64,000 nt of DNA from Pseudomonas solani (GTDB lineage Bacteria; Pseudomonadota; Gammaproteobacteria; Pseudomonadales; Pseudomonadaceae), in assembly GCF_026072635.1 (NCBI RefSeq), contig NZ_AP023081.1:3654501-3718500 (forward strand), given 5' to 3'. The notes under the pieces were generated by a model. It made no database searches and was not told where the DNA came from. It saw only the letters and a program-made list of their open reading frames with translations. The translations under genes and the position numbers were made by a program. This document shows, one piece after another, positions 1 through 8,871 of this stretch; position 1 is the stretch's first letter, and each line of letters begins with the position of its first letter.

Positions 1-1031
1 TCGCCCCGGATTACGCCGCCATCGGCCTCGGTGCGCCGCTGCTGATCGTGGTCGCGCGGATGATCCAGGGCTTCGCCACCGGCGGCGAATACGCCAGCGC
101 CACGGCCTTCCTGGTGGAGTGTGCGCCGGCCAACCGCCGTGGCCTCTATGGCTCCTGGCAGCTGTTCGGCCAGTGCCTGGCGGTGTTCGCCGGCTCCGGC
201 ATGGGCGCGCTGGTCACCCACACGCTCTCGCCGGAGGCGCTGGACAGCTGGGGTTGGCGCCTGCCCTTCGTCATCGGCCTGCTGATCGGCCCGGTGGGGC
301 TGTGGATGCGCCGGCACATGGAGGAGACCGAAGCCTTCCTCGAAAGCCGCGCCAGCCAAGGTGGGGAGAACCTCAGCCTGGGGCGGATGCTGCGGGACAA
401 CCGGCGCGCCGTGCTGGTGACCCTGGGCAATACCATCAGCGGCACCGTGGCCTTCTACGTGGTGCTGGTGAACATGCCCACCTTCGCCCACAGGCAGCTC
501 GGCCTGCCGCTGGACCAGGTGTTCATGGTGCAGATGGCGGCGGTGGCGCTGATGACCCTGGTGATCCCCATTGCCGGCGCACTCTCCGACCTCTACGGCC
601 GGCGGCCGGTACTGCTGGCGGGCACCTTCGCCTTCTTCGTGCTGGTCTACCCGCTATTCAACTGGGTCGCGGCGGCGCCCAGCCTGGAGCGCCTGCTGGT
701 GATGCAACTGCTGCTGTGCGCCTCGATCGGTGTGCTGTACGGGCCAGGCCCCACCGCCGGCGCCGAGCAGTTCCCCACCGGGGTGCGTTCCACCGGGCTG
801 GCGCTGTCCAATAACCTGGGGGTGATGCTCTTCGGCGGCTTCGCGCCCTTCATCGTCACCTGGCTGACCCAGGCCACCGCCGACCCGGTGGCCCCGGCGT
901 ACTACGTGCTGTTCGCCGCCAGCATCGGGCTGGTCTCGGCCTGGTACCTGCGCGAAGGCGCACCCGCTGCATTGGAACGTCGTGAGCGCCGCCGGCTGCT
1001 CGCTCAAGCCACCCGGAGCCTCGTCGAATGA
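1..1031 (+). CDS. MFS transporter, metabolite:H+ symporter (MHS) type, 5' partial
   Basis: The reading frame is open from base 3, so the true start lies left of the window. The visible part has the MHS-family signature RMIQGFATGGE early on, then several hydrophobic segments and the DLYGRRP loop typical of the major facilitator superfamily, so it is an inner-membrane proton symporter, probably for an organic acid or small amide. Its TGA overlaps the ATG of the amidase by 4 nt, which implies translational coupling and a shared substrate route. The substrate cannot be read from sequence. Confidence 0.85.
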   Translation, partial: APDYAAIGLGAPLLIVVARMIQGFATGGEYASATAFLVECAPANRRGLYGSWQLFGQCLAVFAGSGMGALVTHTLSPEALDSWGWRLPFVIGLLIGPVGLWMRRHMEETEAFLESRASQGGENLSLGRMLRDNRRAVLVTLGNTISGTVAFYVVLVNMPTFAHRQLGLPLDQVFMVQMAAVALMTLVIPIAGALSDLYGRRPVLLAGTFAFFVLVYPLFNWVAAAPSLERLLVMQLLLCASIGVLYGPGPTAGAEQFPTGVRSTGLALSNNLGVMLFGGFAPFIVTWLTQATADPVAPAYYVLFAASIGLVSAWYLREGAPAALERRERRRLLAQATRSLVE

Positions 1032-2515
1032 GCCGTTTCGAATACTCCCTCGCCGAGCTGGCTGTGCAGGCGGCGAGCAGCGAGATCGTCGCCCTCGGCG
1101 CGCTGGCGCTGTCCGAAGCCATCCGTACCCGGCAGCTGTCCTGCCGGGAGGTGATGCAGGCCTACCTGGAACAGATCCACCGCCTCAACCCACGGGTCAA
1201 CGCCCTGGTGGGCGTGCGGCCGGACGAACACCTGCTGGCCGAGGCCGAGCAGCGCGACCGCCTGCTGGCGCAGGGGCAGTGGCTTGGCTGGATGCACGGC
1301 ATGCCCCAGGCGCCCAAGGACCTGGCCGCCGTCGCCGGCATGGTCACCAGCTTCGGCTCGCCGCTGTTCGCCGGGCAGGTGACCGAGCACGACGTCCACG
1401 TGGTGGCCCGCGCCCGCGCCGCCGGGGCGATCTTCATCGGTCGCAGCAACACCCCGGAGTTCGGCCTCGGCTCGCACACCTACAACCGCGTCCACGGCAC
1501 CACCGGCAATGCCTACGACCCGGTGCTCAGCGCCGGGGGCAGCAGCGGCGGGGCGGCGGTGGCCCTGGCGTTGCGCATGCTGCCGGTGGCCGATGGCAGC
1601 GACATGATGGGCTCGCTGCGCAACCCTGCCGCCTTCAACAACGTCTATGGCCTGCGCCCGTCCCAGGGGCGGGTGCCGGTGGGGCCGACGCCGGAACTGT
1701 TCGCCCAGCAACTGGCCACCGAAGGGCCCATGGGGCGCAGCGTGGCCGATGTCGCCGCCTTGCTGCGCACCCAGGCGGGCTATGCGGCGGGGGCGCCGCT
1801 GTCGCTGAACACCGGGGACGACCTGGCCGGCTCGCTGGAGCGCGACGTGCGCGGCCTGCGCATCGGTTGGCTGGGCGACCTCGGCGGCCACCTGCCCATG
1901 GAGCCGGGGCTGCTCGGCCTGTGTGAAACGGCGCTGGATGATTTCCGTGCCCTCGGCTGCGAGGTGGAGCCGTGCAGCGTGGCGTTCGACCCGGAGCGGC
2001 TCTGGCGCTGCTGGCTGGTGCATCGCCACTGGCTGATCGCCGGCAGCCTGGGCCAGGCCTATGCCGACCCGGCCAGCCGCGCGCAACTCAAGCCGGAAGC
2101 CATCTGGGAAGTGGAGGGCGGGCTGCGCCTGTCGGCCCGGGACGTCTTCCAGGCATCGCTGGACCGCAGCGACTGGTACCGCGCCTTGCTGGCGCTGTAC
2201 GAGCGTTACGACTACCTGCTGCTGCCGTGCACCCAGGTGTTTCCATTCGATGCTGCGCAGCACTGGCCGCAGGCCATCGATGGCCGGGCCATGGACAGCT
2301 ACCACCGCTGGATGGAAGTGGTGGTGGGCGTGACCCTGGCGGGCCTGCCGGCCATGAGCGTACCGGCGGGGTTCGGCGCCAATGGGCTGCCCACCGGGCT
2401 GCAGCTGGTGGGACCGCCCCGTGGCGACCTGGCCGTGTTGCAACTGGCCCACGCCCACGAGTTGCACACGCAGTGGGTGCAGCGGCGCCCACCGGCGTTG
2501 CTCGGTGGCGCCTGA
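1028..2515 (+). CDS. amidase (amidase signature family)
   Basis: A 495-aa amidase-signature hydrolase, a usual length for the family. The Ser-cisSer-Lys triad is visible: Lys in QAPKDLAA, the cis-Ser in the glycine-serine stretch SAGGSSGGAA, and the nucleophile Ser in GSDMMGSLRNPA. The last motif is normally GSDxGGS; here one Gly is Met, which may affect substrate fit but keeps the Ser. It should hydrolyse a carboxylic amide in the cytoplasm. It is translationally coupled to the upstream MHS transporter and followed by an IclR regulator, suggesting an inducible amide-use operon. The substrate is unknown. Confidence 0.9.
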   Translation: MSRFEYSLAELAVQAASSEIVALGALALSEAIRTRQLSCREVMQAYLEQIHRLNPRVNALVGVRPDEHLLAEAEQRDRLLAQGQWLGWMHGMPQAPKDLAAVAGMVTSFGSPLFAGQVTEHDVHVVARARAAGAIFIGRSNTPEFGLGSHTYNRVHGTTGNAYDPVLSAGGSSGGAAVALALRMLPVADGSDMMGSLRNPAAFNNVYGLRPSQGRVPVGPTPELFAQQLATEGPMGRSVADVAALLRTQAGYAAGAPLSLNTGDDLAGSLERDVRGLRIGWLGDLGGHLPMEPGLLGLCETALDDFRALGCEVEPCSVAFDPERLWRCWLVHRHWLIAGSLGQAYADPASRAQLKPEAIWEVEGGLRLSARDVFQASLDRSDWYRALLALYERYDYLLLPCTQVFPFDAAQHWPQAIDGRAMDSYHRWMEVVVGVTLAGLPAMSVPAGFGANGLPTGLQLVGPPRGDLAVLQLAHAHELHTQWVQRRPPALLGGA

Positions 2516-2590
2516 GGGGCGTGCAACGGGTGGGTCCGTATCTTGCTGTTGTCGGCCGGTGCCTCGGTTGGCGGGGTGATGGAGGCGGGT

Positions 2591-3361
2591 ATGCAAAGCA
2601 GAGAAGCAGGCGGCACCGTACGGTCGGTGGAGCGCGCCCTGGCCATCGTCGAGCTGCTGGGGGAGCACGATTCGCTCGGGCTGGAGGAGCTGCACTACCT
2701 GACCGGGCTGCCCAAGGCCACGGTCTCGCGCCTGCTGCACACCTTGCTGGACCGGGGCTGGCTCTACCGGGGCCTGTGCGACCGGCGTTACCGGCTCAGT
2801 GCGCAGCGCCTGTTCGGTGACCCGGACCAGCGCTTCGCCCGCCAGCTGGTGGAGCTGGCATCGCCCCTGCTCAGCGAGCTGGCCGAGCGCACCGGGCTGG
2901 TGGCCGACCTGTCGTTCTTCGATGGCGACGACCTGCACGTGGTGGAAAGCGCGGTGCCCGAAGTGCTGCGCCGGCGCTACCCGGCCAACCGCCTGGTGGT
3001 GGGGCTGAAGGCCAGCCTGGCCGATTCGGCCATGGGCCGCGCCTGCCTGGCCGCCCTGGAAGATGAACAGCTGCAACGCCTCGCCGAACGCCATGCGCTG
3101 CCGGGCGAAGCGCTGCTGCTCGCCCATCGGCAGACCCACGACCAGGGCTTCGGCGAGCGCATCGAGGGCTCCTGGGAGTACTCGGTGCGCCTGCCCTTCC
3201 TGATCCGCGCCATGGCCTTGCCGGTGCACCGCCAGGGGCGCCTGGTGGGCAGCGTGGCCCTGCATTGGCCACGGGACCAGGACAGCGTCGAGTGCGTCAG
3301 CCGGCGCCACCTGGACGACCTCGCCGACGCCGTCGACGACCTGCAACGCAGCCTCGGCTGA
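2591..3361 (+). CDS. IclR family transcriptional regulator
   Basis: A 256-aa regulator with an N-terminal winged helix-turn-helix (residues about 10-65, recognition region LPKATVSRLLHTLL) and a C-terminal IclR effector-binding domain. The ATG at 2591 is chosen because GGAGG sits 5 nt upstream at 2581-2585; an ATG at 2579 has no such site. It lies downstream of the transporter and amidase and upstream of an OprD-type porin, so it most likely controls this uptake and hydrolysis module in response to a pathway metabolite. The specific effector is not predictable. Confidence 0.9.
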   Translation: MQSREAGGTVRSVERALAIVELLGEHDSLGLEELHYLTGLPKATVSRLLHTLLDRGWLYRGLCDRRYRLSAQRLFGDPDQRFARQLVELASPLLSELAERTGLVADLSFFDGDDLHVVESAVPEVLRRRYPANRLVVGLKASLADSAMGRACLAALEDEQLQRLAERHALPGEALLLAHRQTHDQGFGERIEGSWEYSVRLPFLIRAMALPVHRQGRLVGSVALHWPRDQDSVECVSRRHLDDLADAVDDLQRSLG

Positions 3362-3380
3362 AGCCACGGGCGTCCCTCCG

Positions 3381-3401
3381 CCGCCCCGTTCCATGGGGCG
3401 G
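3381..3401 (+). terminator. hairpin after iclR-family gene
   Basis: Perfect 7-bp inverted repeat CCGCCCC / GGGGCGG with a 7-nt loop, 20 nt after the regulator stop codon. No T tract follows, so it may be an mRNA-stabilising hairpin or a weak terminator. Confidence 0.35.
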
Positions 3402-3498
3402 AACCCAATTCGATTGCCCTTCCCGGTCCCGGGTCGACAATGGAGCCTGCCCGTCCGGACGGCATCCACCTCATCCAGAACAACAAGAAGGACATGAG

Positions 3499-4806
3499 AT
3501 GAACATGCTCGAAAAGGGCCTGGCGGGTCTCGCCTGCCTCACGCTCACCGGCCTGTGCCAGGGCGGTACCTTCCTCGAAGACAGCAAGCTCGCCGTGCGC
3601 TACAGCCAGTACTACTGGAAGGAGAGCAACGGCGGCGAAGTCGGCCCCGTGCGCGACGAATGGGTGCAGGCCACGCTGCTCAGCTTCAACTCCGGCTGGT
3701 ACCGCGAGGTGCTCGGCTTCGACTACGCCTACGGCCTGGCCAACGACCTGCACGTGGGCAGCGATGCCACCAGCATCAGCAACCTGGAGGCGGGCCATTC
3801 GGTGCAATCGCCCCACGGCATCGCCAAGCCGGTGGAGGCCTACCTGCGCGCGCGCCTGGAAGGCGAGCCGGGTGAGCTGCAACTGGGCGTCGGCAAGAAG
3901 AGCCGGCGCTACGCCCAGTACTACGACGACCCCTTCAGCCGCGTCCTGCCGCCCTCCACCCTGGGCGCGGACGTGGATTTCCGCCGCCCCGGCCTGGAGC
4001 TGCGCTACAGCCGCATAAACGGCTTCAGCGCGCGCAACGAGTCGGGCTGGGCGGACGACCTGAGCAACTTCCGCGGGCAGAAGATCGACGCTTTGCACCT
4101 GTTCGCCCTGGGCCTGGAACTGCCCGGCGTCGGCACGCTGAAGCTGGAATACGGCGAGTCGGAGGACTACCTGCGGGTCGGCTCGGCGAAGCTCGAGCGC
4201 AGCCTCGCGCTGGGCGGGGCGCGCTTCCTCGATCTCTACGCCACCCTCGGTGCCCAGCAGGACGCCGGGCGCCTGTTCGAGCGCGAGGGCGTGCGCGGGC
4301 TGTACGACGCGGACTCCTCACACCGGGCACGCTACCTCGACCTCTCCGCGCGCATGCGCTGGCCGCACCATTACCTGGGCATGACCTGGAACAAGGTGCG
4401 TGGCGACGACTTCGACCGCTTCTTCTTCAGCCAGGACCACGGCACCTGGAACAGCAGCGCCAAGCTGTTCTACCTGTTCGGTGTCGAAGACGAGGAGATG
4501 TTCAAGCTGGTGGCCGGCACCGACTTCTCGGCCCTTGGCCTGCCACGCCTGCGTCTGGACAGCCACTACGCCTTCTCCGACCACGCCGCCGGCTACGACG
4601 GTTTCTCCCGGCGGGAATTCCAGAGCGTGCTGCAATACCGCTTCGCCGGGTTGCTGGATGGCCTGAGCCTGATCTGGCTGCACAACGAGTTCCACACCAA
4701 GGGGCGTGCCGACGGTGTGACCCGCTTCACCCCCTCGCGGGGGCCCGCCGGGATCATCACCCACAATGCGGAACGCCTGTATCTGAACTACGTCTATAGC
4801 TTCTGA
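3499..4806 (+). CDS. OprD family outer membrane porin
   Basis: A 435-aa protein with an N-terminal signal peptide (hydrophobic GLAGLACLTLTGL) followed by the OprD-type opening GTFLEDSKLAVRYSQYY and alternating beta-strand sequence to a C-terminal aromatic (ending YVYSF), as expected of an 18-strand substrate-specific porin. An AAGGA ribosome site precedes the ATG at 3499. As the last gene of the transporter / amidase / IclR block it probably carries the same substrate across the outer membrane. The member of the OprD/OpdX subfamilies cannot be assigned from sequence alone. Confidence 0.88.
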   Translation: MNMLEKGLAGLACLTLTGLCQGGTFLEDSKLAVRYSQYYWKESNGGEVGPVRDEWVQATLLSFNSGWYREVLGFDYAYGLANDLHVGSDATSISNLEAGHSVQSPHGIAKPVEAYLRARLEGEPGELQLGVGKKSRRYAQYYDDPFSRVLPPSTLGADVDFRRPGLELRYSRINGFSARNESGWADDLSNFRGQKIDALHLFALGLELPGVGTLKLEYGESEDYLRVGSAKLERSLALGGARFLDLYATLGAQQDAGRLFEREGVRGLYDADSSHRARYLDLSARMRWPHHYLGMTWNKVRGDDFDRFFFSQDHGTWNSSAKLFYLFGVEDEEMFKLVAGTDFSALGLPRLRLDSHYAFSDHAAGYDGFSRREFQSVLQYRFAGLLDGLSLIWLHNEFHTKGRADGVTRFTPSRGPAGIITHNAERLYLNYVYSF

Positions 4807-4926
4807 TCGGTTGGTCGGGGTGTTCCCGGCCGCCTTCCACCGTGAGCGCCAGCCGCCCCGGCGCTCGCGGTTTGCAGGCGCAACGGCTGCCGGTTAAGGT
4901 GGCGCGATTGTGCGACAGGAGCCTGC

Positions 4927-5508
4927 ATGTCCAAGTTAATTCCCCTGATTCCCGCCCTGCTCGGCGCCCTTGCGCTGCCGGTGCAGGCCGACTGGTACCT
5001 GGACAACGAGTCCTCGCGCCTGTCCTTCATCTCCACCAAGGGCGGCAACCTTTCCGAGGTGCACCGCTTCCTCACCCTGCACGGCACCATCGCCGACAGC
5101 GGCAAGGCGCACCTGCGCGTGGAGCTGGAGTCGGTGAGCACCGGTATCCCGCTGCGGGACCAGCGTCTGCGCGACCTGTTCTTCGAGATCGAGCGCAACC
5201 CCGAGGCGGAAGTCTTCGCCCAGCTCGACCTGCGCCCCATCACCGACCTGGCCCCCGGCGCCCAGCTGGAGCTGCGTCTGCCGCTGAAGGTGAAGCTGCA
5301 TGGCCGCGAGCACGACTACACCACCGAGCTGCTGGCCACGCGCCTGGATGACCGCCGCTTCCAGGTGGTGACCCTGGCGCCGCTGGTGCTGCAGGTAGAG
5401 GACTTCGGCCTCACCGACTCCCTCGGCATGCTGCGCGAAATGGCCGGCCTGCCCTCCATCAGCCTCTCGGTGCCGGTAGGGGCCGTGCTGATCTTCACCG
5501 CGCGCTGA
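4927..5508 (+). CDS. YceI family periplasmic protein
   Basis: A 193-aa protein with a signal peptide ending near PVQADW, then the YceI lipocalin-like beta-barrel pattern (WYLDNESSRLSFISTKGG near the N-terminus, followed by repeated amphipathic strands). YceI proteins bind polyisoprenoid-type lipids in the periplasm; the ligand here is unknown. Its TGA overlaps the next ATG by one base (TGATG at 5506-5510), so it is coupled to the phospholipase-D synthase. Confidence 0.82.
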   Translation: MSKLIPLIPALLGALALPVQADWYLDNESSRLSFISTKGGNLSEVHRFLTLHGTIADSGKAHLRVELESVSTGIPLRDQRLRDLFFEIERNPEAEVFAQLDLRPITDLAPGAQLELRLPLKVKLHGREHDYTTELLATRLDDRRFQVVTLAPLVLQVEDFGLTDSLGMLREMAGLPSISLSVPVGAVLIFTAR

Positions 5509-6662
5509 TGGGCCACATCTTCCCCTGGAAGGCCGGCAACCGCTTCGAGTTGCTGATCGACGGGCCGCAGTTCTTCCCGGCGATGCTCACCGACATCGCC
5601 CGGGCCGAGCACCATGTGTCCCTGGAGCTCTACCTGGTGGAAGACGGGCGCTGCAGCGAGGCGCTGGCCGAGGCGCTGTGCCTGGCGGCGCAGCGTGGGG
5701 TGAAGGTGCGTTGCCTGTTCGACGGCTTCGGCAGCAAGAAGCTCGGTTCGGCCCTGCGTGAGCGTATGGTGCTGGCCGGCGTGCAGCTGCAGTTCTACAA
5801 CCCGGTGCGCTGGCGGCGCGGGGTGCGCAACTTCTACCGCGACCACCGCAAGATCCTGGTGGTGGACGACCGTGTCGCCTATGTGGGCGGCACCGGTTCC
5901 ACCGACGAGTTCTGGCAGCCCCAGGAGCCCGAAAGCCGCTGGCACGAAGCGATGGTCGCCATCGAGGGGCCGCTGGTGGTGCACTGGAAGCTGATCTTCG
6001 ACTACCAGTGGCTGGCCAACCTGCACCGGCGGCCCTGGCGGCCCGACGAGGCACCGGGCCTGGCGCGCCTGCCACCGCAACCCTCGGCCGGTATCGGCAT
6101 GGGCCGGGTGGCCTACGCCGACGCCCGCCAGCACCTGGATATCGTGCAATCGCTGGTGCGCAGCATCCGCAACGCCAAGACGCGCGTCTGGCTGGCCACG
6201 CCCTATTTCCTGCCCAGCTGGAAGGTCCGCCGGGCGCTGCTCAAGGCCGCGCGGCGGGGCGTCGACGTGCGCCTGCTGCTCACCAGCCGCAACACCGACC
6301 ACCCGCCGGTGCGCTTCGCCGGCCAGCGCTACTACCCGCGCCTGCTGCGTGCCGGGCTGCGCATCTTCGAATACCAGCCGCGCTTCCTGCACCTGAAGAT
6401 GGTGCTGGTGGACGATTGGGTCAGCGTTGGCTCCTGCAACTTCGACCACTGGAACCTGCGCTTCAACCTGGAAGCCAACCTGGAAGCGCTGGACCGCCAC
6501 TTCACCGCCCAGGTGGTCGCCAGCCTGAGCCGCGACTTCGACGACAGCCGCGAGATCACCCTCGACGCCTGGCACGCGCGGCCCTTGATCAAGCGCTTCT
6601 ACCAGCGGCTCTGGGGCTGGCTCGACCGCCTCGCCGTCAACCTGCTGGACCGCCGCCGCTAG
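5508..6662 (+). CDS. phospholipase D-type cardiolipin synthase (ClsB-like)
   Basis: A 384-aa PLD-superfamily enzyme with two HKD half-sites: HRKILVVDD near residue 115 and HLKMVLVDD near residue 297, each followed by the Gly-rich or SCNFD segment typical of bacterial phosphatidyltransferases. It has no N-terminal membrane hairpin, so it resembles ClsB more than ClsA. It should transfer phosphatidyl groups to make cardiolipin or phosphatidylglycerol at the inner membrane. The coupled YceI protein upstream fits a role in envelope lipids. Confidence 0.85.
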   Translation: MGHIFPWKAGNRFELLIDGPQFFPAMLTDIARAEHHVSLELYLVEDGRCSEALAEALCLAAQRGVKVRCLFDGFGSKKLGSALRERMVLAGVQLQFYNPVRWRRGVRNFYRDHRKILVVDDRVAYVGGTGSTDEFWQPQEPESRWHEAMVAIEGPLVVHWKLIFDYQWLANLHRRPWRPDEAPGLARLPPQPSAGIGMGRVAYADARQHLDIVQSLVRSIRNAKTRVWLATPYFLPSWKVRRALLKAARRGVDVRLLLTSRNTDHPPVRFAGQRYYPRLLRAGLRIFEYQPRFLHLKMVLVDDWVSVGSCNFDHWNLRFNLEANLEALDRHFTAQVVASLSRDFDDSREITLDAWHARPLIKRFYQRLWGWLDRLAVNLLDRRR

Positions 6663-6739
6663 CCGAACCTTTGTCGGGTGTCGGCGTGCCCCGCGCGCCG
6701 GCTACTCTGCTGTGCATAACCACAACAAGAGATGCGCCC

Positions 6740-7303
6740 ATGCGCCGTCCGCTGCCCGCCCTGTCACTCCTCGCCCTGCTGTTGTCCGGCTGCTCCACCC
6801 CCGGGGCCTTCTTCGGTTCCAGCGATGGGCCAGCCTTCGCCGCGCGCACGCCCAGCGACGCCGACCATGCGCTGGTCTACCTCTACCGGCCGCAAAGCGA
6901 CTGGGCCGACCAGGAACTGGAAGCGCCGGGCCTGTTCCTCAACGGCGAGCTGATCGGTGCGCTGCCCAGCAACGCCTATCTGCCCCTGGAGTTCGAGACC
7001 GCCAGCTACCGCCTGGAGATGCGCCGGCCGCTGCTGGGCAGCTACTGGACCTTCTTCGCCGGCGGCCCGCTGGACTTCACCGAGATCACCAGCTTCGCCC
7101 TCGACGCCGAGGCCGGCGCCACCTACTACCTGCGCTACGACGAACTGAACCCGCCGCCGCGCAACGCCGAGCTGCCACCCCAGGGCGACGGCCCGCTGCA
7201 ACTGGTGGGCACGGCGCTGGGGGCCAGCGAGATCGCCGCCACCCACGAGGTGCAGCCGCTGCAGCGCTTCGGTTCCGCCGGCGAGCCGCTGGACGATCTG
7301 TAG
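6740..7303 (+). CDS. lipoprotein, DUF2846-like
   Basis: A 187-aa lipoprotein. The ATG at 6740 opens a signal peptide with lipobox LLLSGC near residue 17. The body (DHALVYLYRPQ... FLNGELIGALPSNAYL...) has the DUF2846-type pattern of a small beta-sandwich lipoprotein. It stands alone between the PLD synthase and the PfpI gene, on the same strand. Function is unknown; envelope localisation is the only firm inference. Confidence 0.75.
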   Translation: MRRPLPALSLLALLLSGCSTPGAFFGSSDGPAFAARTPSDADHALVYLYRPQSDWADQELEAPGLFLNGELIGALPSNAYLPLEFETASYRLEMRRPLLGSYWTFFAGGPLDFTEITSFALDAEAGATYYLRYDELNPPPRNAELPPQGDGPLQLVGTALGASEIAATHEVQPLQRFGSAGEPLDDL

Positions 7304-7391
7304 TAGCCGCCTGTTACCCGGCGCGGGGAAGGCGGGCGGATACTTCGTCTACCCTTTGAATCCTCGAAGGCCCTACACGGAGGAACCCGCC

Positions 7392-7973
7392 ATGGCGGCG
7401 AAGAAGATCCTGATGCTGGTTGGCGACTATGTCGAAGACTACGAAACCATGGTGCCCTTCCAGGCCCTGTCCATGGTCGGCCACACCGTGCACGCGGTAT
7501 GCCCGGACAAGCGCGCCGGCCAGAGTGTGCGCACCGCCATCCACGACTTCGAAGGCGACCAGACCTACAGCGAGAAGCCGGGGCACAACTTCGCCCTCAA
7601 CTTCGATTTCGACAAGGTCCGCGCCGAGGACTACGACGCCCTGGTGGTACCCGGTGGCCGCTCCCCCGAATACCTGCGCCTGAACGCCCGGGTGATCGAG
7701 CTGGTGAAAGCCTTCGACGCGGCCAAGAAACCCATCGCCGCCGTCTGCCACGGCGCCCAGCTGCTGGCCGCCGCCGGTGTGCTCAAGGGCCGCGCCTGCA
7801 GCGCCTACCCGGCCTGCGGCCCGGAAGTGACCCTGGCCGGCGGCGAATACGTGGACATCCCGGTGGACCAGGCTCACGTCGACGGCCACCTGGTCACCGC
7901 CCCCGCCTGGCCGGCGCACCCGAGCTGGCTGGCGAAATTCCTCGAGGTGCTGGGCACCCGCATCACCCTGTGA
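7392..7973 (+). CDS. DJ-1/PfpI family protein
   Basis: A 193-aa class I glutamine-amidotransferase-like protein. The nucleophile-elbow motif AAVCHGAQLLAAAG carries the conserved Cys and His; the acidic residue of the family appears near the N-terminus (VGDYVEDYE). GGAGGAA lies just upstream of the ATG at 7392. Members act as deglycases, glyoxalases or chaperones in carbonyl and oxidative stress; which activity applies is not clear. It is monocistronic in appearance. Confidence 0.85.
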   Translation: MAAKKILMLVGDYVEDYETMVPFQALSMVGHTVHAVCPDKRAGQSVRTAIHDFEGDQTYSEKPGHNFALNFDFDKVRAEDYDALVVPGGRSPEYLRLNARVIELVKAFDAAKKPIAAVCHGAQLLAAAGVLKGRACSAYPACGPEVTLAGGEYVDIPVDQAHVDGHLVTAPAWPAHPSWLAKFLEVLGTRITL

Positions 7974-8439
7974 GGGCGAGCCTGCGTTCCGGAGATCATT
8001 GGATTTCCGGGGCCGCCTGTGGCGCCGTTTGATGGGTTTCGCTTCGTTCTACACCATCCTACGAAGTGCCACCCCGTAAGTGCGGCGCCATGTGAGCGTT
8101 CGATGCACAATGGCGCCGCTGAGCACCGCTTGGTGAGTGAACATCCACGCTCTTGGAACCTGGCTTTGCTTTTGGCTCTTTGAGCGTGGGAACCATAAGA
8201 CTGCGGAGCATGCAGCGGTCGCTCACTCCGGACGTAGGGTGTGCTGCGCGCACCTGGAGCTCGCCGGAAGCACCGAGCGGAGGTGCGCACGGCACACCCT
8301 ACGGCACGGGTTCATCCTGTCGAATCGTCATAGGCAGAGCCGATGGCTCATGACGACGTCCCAAGGATGTGGTTTACCAAGTTCAAATGAATCCACCCCT
8401 GCAGGTTTTCAGGGCACACCCGAGAAAGGAACCCGCTCC
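7974..8439. repeat. 466-bp gene-free stretch with palindromic repeats
   Basis: No convincing gene is seen. It holds two elements of the window-wide repeat set: GATGGGTTTCGC ... ACCATCCTACG at 8031-8063, and a strong palindrome at 8233-8302 with perfect 11-bp ends GTAGGGTGTGC / GCACACCCTAC and perfect inner arms GCGCACCT / AGGTGCGC. An AGAAAGGA ribosome site at 8423-8430 serves the next gene. Confidence 0.6.
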
Positions 8440-8742
8440 ATGTGCGAACTCTATGTAAAGGCCGACCCGATCCTCTACGAGTCCCGCTCGCGTTCGCTGC
8501 GCATCCGTGGCGTGGTGACCACGCTGCGCCTGGAGAACCAGTTCTGGGACATCCTGCGGGAGATCGCCGAGGTGGACGGCATGACCACCAACCAACTGAT
8601 CGCCAAGCTCTACGAGGAAGTCATGGACTACCGTGGCGAGGTGGTGAACTTCGCTTCCTTCCTGCGAGTGAGCTGCACCCGCTACCTGGCCCAGCGCAGC
8701 GCGCCGGTCAACCTGGCGGTCTTGCCGCGACGGGCTGGCTGA
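8440..8742 (+). CDS. ribbon-helix-helix domain protein
   Basis: A 100-aa protein. Residues about 25-60 (strand VTTLRLENQFW, then helices DILREIAEVDG and TTNQLIAKLYEEV) match the ribbon-helix-helix DNA-binding pattern, followed by a short helical tail (FASFLRVSCTRYLAQRS). The ATG at 8440 is chosen because AGAAAGGA lies 9 nt upstream; an earlier in-frame start at 8137 would run through repeat DNA. No toxin partner is adjacent, so it is probably a stand-alone regulator. The target is unknown. Confidence 0.7.
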   Translation: MCELYVKADPILYESRSRSLRIRGVVTTLRLENQFWDILREIAEVDGMTTNQLIAKLYEEVMDYRGEVVNFASFLRVSCTRYLAQRSAPVNLAVLPRRAG

Positions 8743-8871
8743 AACTTGCGGCGGTCGGCGGAATTCCCTGACTGGTCGGTCTAGGCTGTTCGCGCGCGTG
8801 GCAGGGATGCCTTGGCCGCGCGTCTACCAGTCGCCGTCGTGGCTGGAGCCCAGATCCCAGGAGTTTTCTTC

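Noticed and set aside
1004..3469. Minus-strand 821-aa frame
   Set aside because: Antisense to the amidase and IclR genes, whose motifs are clear.
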